DNA of 64,000 nt from Rhinopithecus roxellana (GCF_007565055.1 NC_044568.1:26113936-26177935), one strand, 5' to 3'; counted from the stretch's first letter, positions 20,670-30,962 are shown. The notes: generated by a model from the sequence alone, not told the origin. A program made the numbers and translations.

Positions 20670-20951
20670 GAGGCGGAGTCTCGCTCTGTCGCCCAGGCTG
20701 GAGTGCAGTGGCCGGATCTCAGCTCACTGCAAGCTCCGCCTCCCGGGTTCACGCCATTCTCCTGCCTCAGCCTCCCAAGTAGCTGGGACTACAGGCGCTC
20801 GCCACCTCGCCCGGCTAGTTTTTTTGTATTTTTAGTAGAGACGGGGTTTCACCGTGTTAGCCAGGATGGTCTCGATCTCCTGACCTCGTGATCCGCCCGC
20901 CTCGGCCTCCCAAAGTGCTGGGATTACAGGCTTGAGCCACCGCGCCCGGCC
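20641..20951 (-). mobile_element. Young AluY of Old World monkey type, antisense
   Basis: Near-consensus body with gccggatctcagctc, cacctcgcccggctagtttt and a cttgagccaccgcg end. Head is about 30 T. Exact target duplication aacaaggatta at 20630-20640 and 20952-20962. Confidence 0.97.
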
Positions 20952-20984
20952 AACAAGGATTATTGAAGAACTGACTGTATTATC

Positions 20985-21120
20985 TCCAATTTGCAGTGAA
21001 GTAAACTGAGGCTCTGAGAGGTAAAGTGACTAGTCCAGGGTCCCGCAGATGGGAGGTGGCAGAGCCAAGATTTAAACTCAGCTCAGCCTGAGCATTTAAC
21101 CTGTGTGCCACAGGGCTCTT
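20985..21120 (-). mobile_element. MIR, antisense
   Basis: gtaaactgaggctctgagag, gtaaagtgactagtccagg and gtggcagagccaagatttaa are the reversed MIR core. Confidence 0.85.
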
Positions 21121-21221
21121 CCTGTTTATATCCATGAGAAACAAGTTATGTGGACAAAGATGGCCAAGAGGAGAGATTGATGGAGTATGGCCAGTAGTTA
21201 AGAATCTGCAAGAATAATGTT

Positions 21222-21558
21222 TTATTTATTTATTTATTTATTTATTTGTTTTTTTTTTTTTTTTTTTTTTTTTTTGAGGCAGAGTCTTGCTCTGTCGCCC
21301 AGGCTGGAGTGCAGTGGCCGGATCTTGGCACACTGCGAACTCCGCCTCCCGGGTTCACGCCATTCTCCTGCCTCAGCCTCCCCAGTAGCTGGGACTACAG
21401 GTGCCCGCCACCTCGTCCGGCTAGTTTTTTGTATTTTTTTAGTAGAGACGGGGTTTCACTGTGTTAGCCAGGATGGTCTCGATCTCCTGACCTCGTGATC
21501 CGCCCGTCTCGGCCTCCCAAAGTGCTGGGATTATAGGCTTGAGCCACCGCGCCCGGCC
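21222..21558 (-). mobile_element. Young AluY of Old World monkey type, antisense
   Basis: Shares the diagnostic words of the copy at 20641 and has a (ttta) plus poly(T) head. It entered the T-rich head of the older Alu that follows; atgttttatttattt is duplicated at 21218-21232 and 21559-21573. Confidence 0.95.
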
Positions 21559-21573
21559 ATGTTTTATTTATTT

Positions 21574-21855
21574 TTAAGACAGGGCCATGTTCTGTCACCT
21601 AGGCTAGAGTGCAGTGGTACAGTCATAGCTCACTGCCGCTCACCTTCCCAGCCTAAAGTGATCTTCCCACCCCAGCCTCCCAAATAGCTGGCACTACAGG
21701 CACACACCACCACATCCAGCTCATTTTAAATTTCTTGTAGAGACAGGGTCTTGCTGTGTTGCCCAGACTGGTCTTGAATTCCTGGCCTCAAGCAATCCTC
21801 CTGCCTCAGCCTCCTAAAGTGTTGGGATTACAGGCATGAGCCACTGTGAATGGCC
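21574..21855 (-). mobile_element. AluJ-like, antisense
   Basis: gacagggccatgttctgtca start and decayed end ccactgtgaatggcc. Confidence 0.9.
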
Positions 21856-21884
21856 AGAAGCACAGTTTTAAAATGTTTGATGAT

Positions 21885-22180
21885 GGCTGGGCCCGGTGGC
21901 TCATGCCTCTAATCCTAGCACTTTGGGAGGCTGAAGTGGGCAGATTACTTGAGGTCAGGAGTTTGAGACCAGCCTGGCCAACATGGTGAAATCCCATCTC
22001 TACTAATAATACAAAAATTAGCTGGGCATGGTGGTGGGTGCCTTTAATCTCAGCTGCTCAGGAGGCTGAGATAGGATAATTGCTTGAACCCGGGAGGCAG
22101 AGCTTGCAGTGAGCCGAGATTGCACCACTGCATTCCAGCCTGGGTGACAGAGCAAGACCCCGTCTCAAATAAATAAATAA
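21885..22180 (+). mobile_element. Alu, sense
   Basis: ggctgggcccggtggctcat start and (aaat) tail. gtttgatgat flanks both ends (21874-21884 and 22181-22190). Confidence 0.94.
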
Positions 22181-22326
22181 GTTTGATGATGACCAGTATA
22201 GCCTGGACCCTTTGCATTCAGCGTGGTGCATTCCATCCTGGGTGACAGAGCAATACCCTGTCATAAATAAAATAAATAAATAAGTTGGATGACCAGTACA
22301 GCCTGGACCCTTTGCAATCAAAGTGG
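22129..22326 (+). repeat. 98-bp tandem duplication spanning an Alu tail and its flank
   Basis: Unit 1 (22129-22226) holds the last 50 bp of the Alu plus unique flank (gtatagcctggaccctttgc). Unit 2 (22227-22326) repeats both, at about 85-90% identity by eye. Confidence 0.92.
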
Positions 22327-22574
22327 ATGCCTGGTGTTTGGTGCTGAAGAAGTGCTGGGGCCCTGGGCAGCAGGTGGAGGGTGGGCACTGGGGAGGCCCC
22401 CAGGAGGATCAGAGCAAAGGCTACTCATCAACTGATGGGACTTCTCAATATTTCAACCATTGGTGTGTTTGTGTCAGTCCATACTAGGTGAGTCTCAGTC
22501 CTGATTTTATCTGCAGTAAATCCACATGGTGAGTTTGGTTAGTTCTCATTATAGAAGCCCCTCCCCATCCCCAA
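22327..22574. other. Unassigned intron sequence
   Basis: No repeat family recognised. Confidence 0.45.
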
Positions 22575-23120
22575 AACTTTTAATTATGGAAACTTAAATA
22601 CATAAAAGTTGAGAAATAGTACAATGAAGCCATGCATGGTGATGCGCACCTGTGGTCCCAGCTACTCAGAAGGCTGAAGTGGGAGGATTGCTTGAGCCAG
22701 GGAGGTCCAGGGTACAATGAGCTATGATTGCACCACTGCACACCACTGCACTTGCCCTGTAATAGGGCAAGGCCTTGTCTCAAAAACAACAACAACAACA
22801 AAAACAAAAGAACACCCTCATTTTACAATTAACATTGTCATATTTGCCTTCTCTGTGTGTGCCTCTTAAGCGTGTGCGTCCGAGCATGCACTTTATGAGC
22901 CATTGAAATATGCTGCAGGCATATTTCACCCCTAAATACTCTAGTCTGCATCTCCTGAACCACAATGCCATTATCGCAGCTAAGAAAATGTATATCATCT
23001 AACATCCACTCTGATGGCAGATATCCCCAACCATCCCAAGAATGTCTTGTGTTTATTACAAACGCTCACATGCCAGTCATTTCAAACATCGTCTCCTGAG
23101 GTCCTTGTGTACCCAGAAGG
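22575..23120 (+). mobile_element. Ancient LINE-like sequence (L1M type), split by a monomer
   Basis: Pieces at 22575-22626 and 22807-23120 hold catatttcacccctaaatac, accacaatgccattatcgca and atatcatctaacatccactc, known from a widespread old mammalian repeat that I believe is L1M-derived. The family name is not certain. Confidence 0.55.
22627..22806 (+). mobile_element. Alu-type monomer, sense, with (CAA) tail
   Basis: agccatgcatggtgatgcgc start, a small stutter (caccactgcacaccactgca) and a (caa) tail. Confidence 0.8.
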
Positions 23121-23271
23121 GAACATGAGAAGAGAAGGTGGTGGTCTTGCCTTTGATGTGCCTAAGGCCCCCTTTTTGTTCTCCCACTTTGGAGATAGAA
23201 TTTGAAGCATCGGTTGGATTCTAGGAGCAGTTACACCTTTCTGTTTTTGTGTTTAAAAGCATGTAGGTTTC

Positions 23272-23563
23272 GGCCGGGCGTGGTGACTCAAGCCTGTAAT
23301 CCCAGCACTTTCGGAGGCCGAGATGGGCGGATCACGAGGTCAGGAGATTGAGACTATCCTGGCTAACACGGTGAAACTCCGTCTCTACTAAAAAATACAA
23401 AAAAACTAGCCGGGCGAGGTGGCGGACGCCTATAGTCCCAGCTATTCGGGAGGCTGAGGCAGGAGAATGGCGTGAACCCGGGAGGTGGAGTTTGCAGTGA
23501 GCTGAGATCCGGCCACTGCACTCCAGCCTGGGCAACAGAGCCAGATTCCGTCTCAAAAAAAAA
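23272..23563 (+). mobile_element. Young AluY of Old World monkey type, sense
   Basis: Reverse-complement diagnostics present (ctcaagcctgtaatccc, aaaactagccgggcgaggtg, gagatccggccactgc). Target duplication agcatgtaggtttc at 23258-23271 and again just after the poly(A). Confidence 0.96.
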
Positions 23564-23636
23564 AAAAAGCATGTAGGTTTCATGTAAGCTATATGCATGC
23601 ACACACCAGCCACACGTGGGACTCAAGTTTGTAACT

Positions 23637-23928
23637 TTTTTTTTTTTTGAGACGGAGTCTTGCTCTATCACCCAGGCTAGAGTACAGTGGTGCAATTTCT
23701 GCTCACTGCAAGCTCCACCTCCCGGGTTCATGCCATTCTCCTGCCTCAACCTCCTGAGTAGCTGGGACTACAGGCGCCGGCCGCCATGCCTGGCTAATTT
23801 TTTATATTTTTAGTAGAGACGGGGTTTCACTGTGTCAGCCAGGATGGTCTCGATCTCCTGACCTTGTGATCCGCCCGCCTCGGCCTCCCAAAGTGCTGGA
23901 ATTACAGGCATGAGCCACCGTGCCCGGC
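23637..23928 (-). mobile_element. AluY-like, antisense
   Basis: Target duplication ctcaagtttgtaa at 23622-23634 and 23929-23941. Confidence 0.95.
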
Positions 23929-23941
23929 CTCAAGTTTGTAA

Positions 23942-24252
23942 TTTAAAAAGACATTTCCTTCCCCTATAATAAAGCATAGCTGGCATTTCTACATCTGAAG
24001 CGTCTGAGATAAAGCTGATGGTGTCAGCATGTTGCTTTCAAGAGAAACAAAAGGTTATGATTTGATAGGCCCTGAAATTAGACATCAAGTTCAAGACAGT
24101 ATAAACTTAGGTGTGATCATTTTCCAAAGCTGTCACTCAGATATTTAGCAAAATGTCCCCCTTTACATTTCCCCTGTCTTCTACAGGTCTCTGCCATCCA
24201 CCCCAAAGGAGGAAAGTTAGGAGGGAAGATTGTCAAAAGTCCTCAAATATAG
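23942..24252. other. Unassigned intron sequence
   Basis: A+T-rich, no family or exon recognised. Confidence 0.45.
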
Positions 24253-24269
24253 CTATTTTAGATTTCTTT

Positions 24270-24576
24270 TTTTTTTTTTTTCTTTTTGTGAGACAGAGTC
24301 TCGCTTTATCACCCAGATTGGAGTGCAGTGGTGCAATCTTGGCTTACTGCAACCTCCACCCCCAACCCCTGGGTTCAGGTGACTCTTGTGCCTCAGCCTC
24401 CTGAGTAGCTAGCTGGGACTGTAGGCATGCACCACCATGCCTAATTTTTGTATTTTTAGTAGAGATGGGGTTTCACCATCTTGACCAGGCTGGTCTCAAA
24501 CTCCTGACCTCAAGTGATCCACCCACCTTGGCCTCCTAAAGTGTTGGAATTACAGGTATGAGCCACTGCACCAGGC
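24270..24576 (-). mobile_element. Alu, antisense
   Basis: Target duplication ctattttagatttcttt at 24253-24269 and 24577-24593. Confidence 0.95.
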
Positions 24577-24635
24577 CTATTTTAGATTTCTTTGAATGTA
24601 GTAGAAGGTAACAAGCGTAGTTCATATACTTTTAC

Positions 24636-24937
24636 TTTTTTTTTTTTTTTTTTTTTGAGACGGAGTCTCGCTCTGTCACCCAGGCTGGAGTGCTGTGGCC
24701 GGATCTCAGCTCACTGCAAGCTCCGCCTCCTGGGTTCACGCCATTCTCCTGTCTCAGCCTCCCGGGTAGCTGGGACTACAGGCGCCGCCACGTCGCCCGG
24801 CTAGTTTTTTGTAGTTTTTAGTAGAGACGGGGTTTCACCGTGTTAGCCAGGATGGTCTCGATCTCCTGACCTCGTGATCCGCCCGACTTGGCCTCCCAAA
24901 GTGCTGGGATTACAGGCTTGAGCCACCGCGCCCGGCC
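24636..24937 (-). mobile_element. Young AluY of Old World monkey type, antisense
   Basis: gccggatctcagctcactgc, cgtcgcccggctagtttttt and cttgagccaccgcgcccggc. Target duplication tacttttact on both sides. Confidence 0.96.
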
Positions 24938-24974
24938 TACTTTTACTATTTTTAATAATGACCAATGTTTCCTG

Positions 24975-25045
24975 AGCGTGAATAGTGCATTAAAGTGCTG
25001 AGTGGCACGCCTGGTACGCAGCAGGAGTCCAATGTTAGCTATATG
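24975..25045 (+). mobile_element. MIR 3' end, sense
   Basis: taaagtgctgagtggcacgc, ctggtacgcagcaggagtcc and aatgttagctat fit the MIR terminus. Confidence 0.6.
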
Positions 25046-25139
25046 GACAGTACCTGACATTCAGTGGATTTGAATCATTCAGACATGAAACTGCACTATG
25101 ATATTTTACCTAGTAAAATCCCATTAAAAATTTCTTTTA

Positions 25140-25268
25140 AATATGTTTTGTAGAGACAGGGGTCTCACTATATTGCCCAGGCTGGTCTTGAGTTCCTGGG
25201 CTCAAGCAATCCTCCCACCTTGGCTTTCCAAAGTGCTGGGATTATAGGCATGAGTCCCTGCAGCTGGC
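25140..25268 (-). mobile_element. Alu monomer, antisense
   Basis: Single arm; caagtcccatttta / aaatcccattaaaa on its sides suggest an old target duplication. Confidence 0.8.
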
Positions 25269-25429
25269 ATCAAGTCCCATTTTATATTGCAACTTTTAAA
25301 GAATGGGAGTGCATCACATCTACTTTTAATGGAAAGCTGAGCACGTTTTGAGTTATGCACAGTTTTCAGCAAAACAGCCCATGCATAAAATCCAACAGGC
25401 TTGTCAGGTTGGGCTGGTGGTTTTACTTT
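25269..25429. other. Unassigned intron sequence
   Basis: Nothing recognised. Confidence 0.4.
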
Positions 25430-25600
25430 CTCATGTAGTTCTCACGACAGTCCTGTTATGTAGAGATTACCATTTGGACCATCTTATAGAGAGGAAACTA
25501 AGCCTTAGAGAGGGTAAGTGACTTAAGTATGTCTGAGTGGTGGAGCTGAAACCTCAATCTTGGTGTGGCTGACTTTAGACTTGTTACTTGTAACCACTGT
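25430..25600 (-). mobile_element. MIR, antisense
   Basis: ctcatgtagttctcacgaca, gagaggaaactaagccttag, agagggtaagtgacttaa and ggtggagctgaaacctc. Confidence 0.85.
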
Positions 25601-25789
25601 GCAGTCCCAAGCTTGTGTTTGTTGCTGTTCCTAATGCAGCATTGGTGCCTCTAAGCCTCATATTATGAACTGGTTCAGAGAGAGAACGCTACAGTCCCCA
25701 CTGGGTTCGTTTAGTGTGGTGTTCAGGTATGTTGACATCGTGCTTCCTTCAGTCTTTCTCAAGCCTCATAGGCAGAAAACCCGTCACGA

Positions 25790-26030
25790 AAGCATAGTGG
25801 TCAAGAGCCATGGGTTCTGGGGCCAGATGGCTTGTACTCACTCGAATTCCACGTTCACACCAGTAACTTGTAAGTTATGTGACCTTGGGCAAGTTACTCG
25901 ACCCCCATATGCCTCAGTTTTCTCATCTGTCAAATGGAGACAATAATAATACCTAATTCGTACTATTATGAAAATAAATGACTAATATAAGCCTGGCATG
26001 TAGTGTGCTATAGAGCATTAGCTGCTAATA
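25790..26030 (+). mobile_element. MIR, sense, nearly full length
   Basis: agcatagtggtcaagagcca, gaccttgggcaagttactcg, gcctcagttttctcatctgt and agcctggcatgtagtgt lie in order, covering the tRNA-like head to the LINE-like tail. Confidence 0.92.
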
Positions 26031-26116
26031 TTATCTCCACCACCAAAGGCTTTAGCCAAGACTGCCTTCAAAAGCAGTGTTTGTGGGGTGGTAGTGTTTT
26101 AGAAAAGGTAACGTTT

Positions 26117-26606
26117 CCTTTTTTTTTCTTTTTTTTTGAGATGGGGTCTGACTCTGTCACCCAGGCTGGAGTGCAGTTGTAGTGCAACCACAGCTTATTG
26201 CAGCCTCGACCTCCCAGTCTCAAGCCATCCTCCCATCTCAGCCTCCTGAGTGGCTTGACTATAGGTGTGTACCACCACACCTGGCTAATTTTTGTATTTT
26301 TAAATTTTTAATTATTATTATTTTTGAGATGGGGTCTCACTCTGTTGCCCAGGCTGGAGTGCAGTGGCACGATCTCAGCTCACTGTAACCTTCGCCTCCC
26401 AGGTTCAAGCAATTCTCCTGCCTTAGCCTTCCAAGTAGCAGGGACTACAGGCGTGCACCACCATGCCCAGCTAATTTTTGTATTTTTAGTAGAGATGGGT
26501 TTTGCCATGTTGGCCAGGCTGGTCTCAAACTCCTGACCTCAGGTGATCCGCCTGCCTCAGCCTTCCAAAGTGCTGGGATTACAGGCATAAGTCACCATGC
26601 CCGGCC
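26117..26606 (-). mobile_element. Antisense Alu arm followed by a full antisense Alu
   Basis: A right-arm segment (26117-26303) runs directly into a complete dimer (26304-26606, gagatggggtctcactctgt to caccatgcccggcc) joined at an attattatt linker. Confidence 0.9.
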
Positions 26607-26623
26607 TGAAATTGTACACTTTA

Positions 26624-26912
26624 TTTATTTTTGAGACAGAGTCTTGCTCCGTCACCCAGGCTGGAGTGCAGTGGTGCGATCGTGGCTCATTGCAACCTTC
26701 ACCTCCCGTGTTCAAGCAGTTCTCCTGCCTCAGCCTCCCAAGTAGCTGGGACTACAGGCGCCCACCACCACATCCGGCTAATTTTTGTAATTTTAATAGA
26801 GACGGGGTTTCACCATATTGGCCAGGCTGGTCTCGAATTCCTGACCTTGTGATCCACCCACCTTGACCTCCCAAAATGCCAGGATTACAGGTGTGAGCCA
26901 CCGCACCCAGCC
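26624..26912 (-). mobile_element. Alu, antisense
   Basis: Exact target duplication aattgtacacttta at 26610-26623 and 26913-26926. Confidence 0.96.
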
Positions 26913-26926
26913 AATTGTACACTTTA

Positions 26927-27890
26927 AATTGGCAAATTTTGTGTTATGTTAATGATATCTCAATGTTTTTTGAAATGCCAACGGGGAACAAATCATCATT
27001 AGTGAAATAGCTCTTGTTCAGATTAGTAAGTAGAGCTCCAGGCCTGAGCTTTTAGTAAACAGTTATGAGCCCCACTGGTTCCACGTGGTCCTGCCCTCTG
27101 AAGCAGAGCCGTGGTTTGCAGCCTTCCCAGAAACAGAAAGGCTTCTGGGAAACCACAGCTCCCTACCTGCTGAAGGAAATGGACACCCAAGATAAGCTGG
27201 ATATATTGTGTGTGTAATCAAAAGGCAGGCAGGCAGGCAGGGAGGTTTTCCAGATGAGCCTAAGCTAATGGCTTAAAAGGGTGTTTCAAAGAGAAAGCAG
27301 TAGGCTGACTGGTCTGAACTCCTGCCCTGTCAGCAGAAACAGTGCATTCACAACGCTGGTATGAACTGCAAGCCTCTGCCTCCTGATTTAGTTAATAAGC
27401 AGTTTTCCTGTGGAATTGATTGAGGGGGAGAGAGGTTTTTCTCTTCCTGGCTCCCTTGGTGTGTGCCCTCTCATGTCAGAAGGCAGGAAGTTCTCTGGGA
27501 ATTCACACCAGAGGTTTTGCTATTATTTAAGCAAATTAAGGCCTTTGGGAACAGCCAGGTGGCCTTTCAGGTTTTGCCAGGGCCAAACAGCCCTATCACC
27601 TGCCAAGGTGTTGAGTCAACTTATTTACAGCACTCAGAGCCAGTTCCTGTGCTGCTGAAATCCCCAAAGGCCTGGTTTAAATGGGCCTGGTCAGACATCC
27701 ACACCACCTGCCTCATCAGCACTTTTAGCCTTCCACCTGCAGTGCGGGCTTGACTGAGATGCCCCAGTGGCTTGTCCTGGGAACAAACCGCTCCCATCTG
27801 TAAGCTGCTGCCCTCCTTGGGTAACTTTGCCTCTCTCTGCCTCTTTACTCCCTGCACAGAGGGTCAAGGGGGCACATCATCCAGGGAGGC
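26927..27890. promoter_or_regulatory. Repeat-free block with clustered E-boxes, candidate control element
   Basis: Almost 1 kb without any recognisable repeat, rare in this intron. CACCTG/CAGGTG E-boxes, the sites used by SNAIL and ZEB repressors at the CDH1 promoter, occur at 27556-27561, 27597-27602, 27705-27710 and 27734-27739. A (caggcaggcagg) tract lies at 27226-27241. Function is inferred only; no promoter motif or exon was recognised. Confidence 0.35.
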
Positions 27891-27904
27891 AGGGCTAGGT
27901 GGAA

Positions 27905-28110
27905 GTTAAGGTGATGGGCTTTGGGGTCCGGCAGGCCTGAGTTCAATTCCCAGCTCTGCTGTGTGCTATTGTAGCTGTGTGGTTTGGGCAAATCCCTTAC
28001 CACTGTGGGTATTGCTTTATTCACCTGTGAAATGGGAGCAACACAGTACCCACCTTCCAGGCTGTTGTGAAGATTGACTGCAATTCTGCCTGGTGCTTCT
28101 GATAGGGTCA
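27905..28110 (+). mobile_element. MIR, sense, nearly full length
   Basis: ggcctgagttcaattcccag (tRNA B-box region), gtgtggtttgggcaaatccc and acctgtgaaatgggagcaac in order. Confidence 0.92.
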
Positions 28111-28635
28111 ATAACTGAGGGGTTGGCCGGGCGCGATGGCTCACACCTGTAAGCCCAGCACTTTGGGAGTCCGAGGCAGGTGGATCACGAGGTCAAGAGA
28201 TCGAGACCATCCTGGCCAACATGGTGAAACATCGTCTCTGCTAAAAATACAAAAATTAGTTGGGCGTGTTGGCGCGCACCTATAATCCCAGCTGCTCAGG
28301 AGGCTCAGGAGACTCGCTTGAACCAGGGAGGTGGCGGTTACAGTGAGCCAAGATCGCGCCACTGCACTCCAGCCTGGCGACAGATGAGTGCTGGGGGTGT
28401 TGGAGGGAGGCTGGAGAATGAAAGGGAGGCAACTGAGGCCACAATGTCTGGCTGTTTCGAATCCCCCCACCACCAACTCAAACCCTCTGATCTGCAGATA
28501 AAGAACTCCAAGACAGTTCTTACTTCTCTCAGAATAAAAGCCCAGCTCTCTCCAGTGAGGCTCCAGCTACATCGGACTTTGTCACTGACTACCCTTGTGT
28601 CACTCGCTCTATTCAGCCACCACCCTGGACTGGCT
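28110..28635 (+). repeat. Left arm of an inverted duplication
   Basis: Reverse-complement match to 29333-29892 at about 84-87% by eye. It is broken by a sense Alu (28125-28385); the homology resumes on both sides of that Alu (ctgaggggtt before, atgagtgctg after). Relative to the other arm it lacks about 310 bp near 28486-28500. Confidence 0.85.
28125..28385 (+). mobile_element. Alu, sense, 3' truncated
   Basis: ggccgggcgcgatggctcac start, but it stops at cagcctggcgacag with no poly(A) tail and joins duplicated sequence directly. Confidence 0.92.
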
Positions 28636-28846
28636 CCCAACCAAGTTGTGTTTGCTTTTCCCTCTGCCTGGAATGTCCTTCCACCAGGGACCATGTGACT
28701 CCCTCCCTCCTTCCTTCCCTCCCTTCCAGCAAGTCTTAGGTCTCAGCTAAAACTGCCTTTGCTCTAAGTCACCTTCATTGCCTTTGACATGGCACCCCAC
28801 TGCCTCCAGCACTCCCTCCTTATCCTTCCTCCCTGTTTATTTTATT
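28500..28846 (+). mobile_element. L2, sense
   Basis: cactcgctctattcagccac, ttccctctgcctggaatgtc and gtcttaggtctcagctaaaa follow L2. A short tail piece (gttttattgttttctctaca) continues after the Alu at 29147. Confidence 0.8.
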
Positions 28847-29145
28847 ATTTTTTATTTATTTATTTTGAGACAGAGTCTCCCTTTGTCACTCAGGCTGGAG
28901 TGCAATGGCGTGATCTTGGCTCACTGAAACCTCTGCCTCCTGGTTTCAAGTGATTCTCCTGCCTCAGCCTCCCAAGTAGCTGGGATTACAGGTGTGCGCC
29001 ACCGTGCCTGGCTAATTTTTGTATTTATAGTAGAGACGGGGTTTCACCATGTTGGCCAGGCTGCTCTTGAACTCCTGATTTCAAGTGATCTACCCATCTC
29101 GACCTCAAAGTGCTGGGATTACAGGCGTGAGCCACCATGCCCAGC
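28847..29145 (-). mobile_element. Alu, antisense
   Basis: ccctgtttattttatt (28831-28846) and ccctgttttattgttt (29146 on) flank it. The head is a (ttta) repeat. Confidence 0.94.
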
Positions 29146-29332
29146 CCCTGTTTTATTGTTTTCTCTACAGCGTTTACTACCTTATTGTATGTTTTTGGCT
29201 AAGGGACCTTGGAGTCAACCCCAGGAGAACAATGCTGAGGAACCAGGAGCGGCTCTCCCATAACTTCACACATCTTCTAAAGCTGGCTAGGACTGCACTT
29301 CATTCTCATGATTTCATGCCCACGGTTACCTA

Positions 29333-29892
29333 CAGGGTGTTACCTGAGCAGAGCAAGTGACATGAGGGTAGTTGGTGACAGAGTCAGAAGTAGCTGAGGC
29401 CTCACTGTAGAGAGCTGGGCTTTCATTCTGGGAGAAGTGAGTCTCTGGAGGACTCTGCACAGCAGTGGCTTATCATGGCCTGACCGAGGTTGTAGCAAGC
29501 TCACTGGGGCTATTGTGTAGAGAAGAGGCCGTAGCAACCTGGGCCAGAATTGGGAAGATTAAGGAGGCTACTGCAGTGGTCCAGGCGTCCAGAGATGAAA
29601 CAGAGATAAATTGGGTCTGTGGGGAAAGAAGTGTCGGCTGACAAGCTGTTCTGTCTCTGTGTTCTCCTCTCCCCGCCCCTCTTTGCCCACCCTGTCCCCA
29701 TTCCTCAGCTGTGCTTTGTATTTTGTAATTCACAGCACTCAAAGCACTCACGCAGGAGGCCTGACATTATTTATCTGGTTTGAGTTGGGGGTGGGGGTAT
29801 TGGAAACAATTAGACATTGTGGTCTCAGTTGCCTCCCCTTCATTCTCCCACCTCTCCCACACACCCACAGCACTCATTTTAACCCCTCAGTA
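29333..29892 (-). repeat. Right arm of an inverted duplication
   Basis: Matches the reverse complement of 28500-28635 at 29333-29440 and of 28384-28485 at 29779-29878, in collinear inverted order. The intervening 29455-29765 is present only in this arm. Confidence 0.85.
29345..29600 (-). mobile_element. L2, antisense
   Basis: ggaggctactgcagtggtcc and ttatcatggcctgaccgagg fit L2 in reverse; its first ~90 bp belong to the inverted duplication. Confidence 0.65.
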
Positions 29893-29911
29893 TGTCTTTT
29901 CATTTTTCCTT

Positions 29912-30326
29912 CTTTCTTTTTTAGAGTTAGGGTCTCACTCTGTCATCCAGGCTGGAGTGCAATGGTGTGATCACGGCTCATTGCAGCCTTGACCTCCTGG
30001 GCTCAACCAATTAACCCCACCTCAGCCTGCCCAGTAATTGGGACTACGGGAGCATGCCACCACACCTGGCTAATTTTTTCTCTTTTTAGAGATGTGGTCT
30101 CGCCATGTTGCCCAGGTTGGTGTCGAACTCCTGAGCTCAAGCGATCCACCCCGCCTTGGATTACAGGCATGCACCACCATGCCCGGCCAATTTTTAAATT
30201 TTTTGTAGAGACGGGGGTCTCACTATGTTGCCCAGTCTGGTCTCAAACTCCTGGACTCAAGTGATCCTCCTGCCTCAGCCTCCCAAAGTGCTGGGATTTA
30301 CAGGCCTGAGCAATCATGCCCGGTCC
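29912..30326 (-). mobile_element. Three Alu arms in one antisense array
   Basis: An AluJ-like dimer (29912-30188) is followed by a third arm (30189-30326, gtagagacgggggtctcact to caatcatgcccggtcc). The left arm of the dimer lacks part of its end (ccgccttggattacagg). Confidence 0.85.
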
Positions 30327-30661
30327 CCTCTGGATGTCTTTAATCCAGAAATCCCCTTTGGGATCTGAGACTCTTTGAGAGACTGTTGAAGGCCAAGGAG
30401 CCTCTCACAAGTACCCATATCTTAACCCACAGTTCCAGGGGCCCACATCTTCCTTGACGCCCTCACTAGCCCAAACCTTGGCTCAAGTCCTAGGTGCTCA
30501 CTGCTAAAGCCTCAAGGAGGGGGTCAGGAAAGCAGAACAGCAGCCCAGGAAACTCCTTTCATGGCCACAGAGATGTTTCCAGATGGCCTGAGAAGGGAGT
30601 GGTTGAGGTGGGCAGCTGTTGTTCCCCATGGTATCAAACCTTTGATCAAGAGGGGTGGAGA
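30327..30661. other. Unassigned intron sequence with paired TCF/LEF-type half sites
   Basis: No repeat. At 30633-30646 the word atcaaa, two C, tttgat forms two inverted TCF/LEF-like cores, the second extended to cctttgatca (30639-30648). Binding is not shown. Confidence 0.4.
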
Positions 30662-30962
30662 GGCCGGGCGCGGTGGCTCAAGCCTGTAATCCCAGCACTT
30701 TGGGAGGCCGAGACGGGCGGATCACAAGGTCAGGAGATCGAGACCATCCTGGCTAACACGGTGAAACCCCGTCTCTACTAAAAAATACAAAAAACTAGCC
30801 GGGCAAGGTGGCGGGCGCCTGTAGTCCCAGCTACTCGGGAGGCTGAGGCAGGAGAATGGCGTAAACCCGGGAGGCGGAGCTTGCAGTGAGCTGAGATCTG
30901 GCCACGGCACTCCAGCCCAGGCGACAGAGCGAGACTCTGTCTCAAAAAAAAAAAAAAAAAAA
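30662..30962 (+). mobile_element. Young AluY of Old World monkey type, sense
   Basis: Near-consensus start ggccgggcgcggtggctcaa, aaaaactagccgggcaaggt and a gagatctggccacgg end. Poly(A) about 22. Target duplication near agaggggtggag. Confidence 0.96.
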
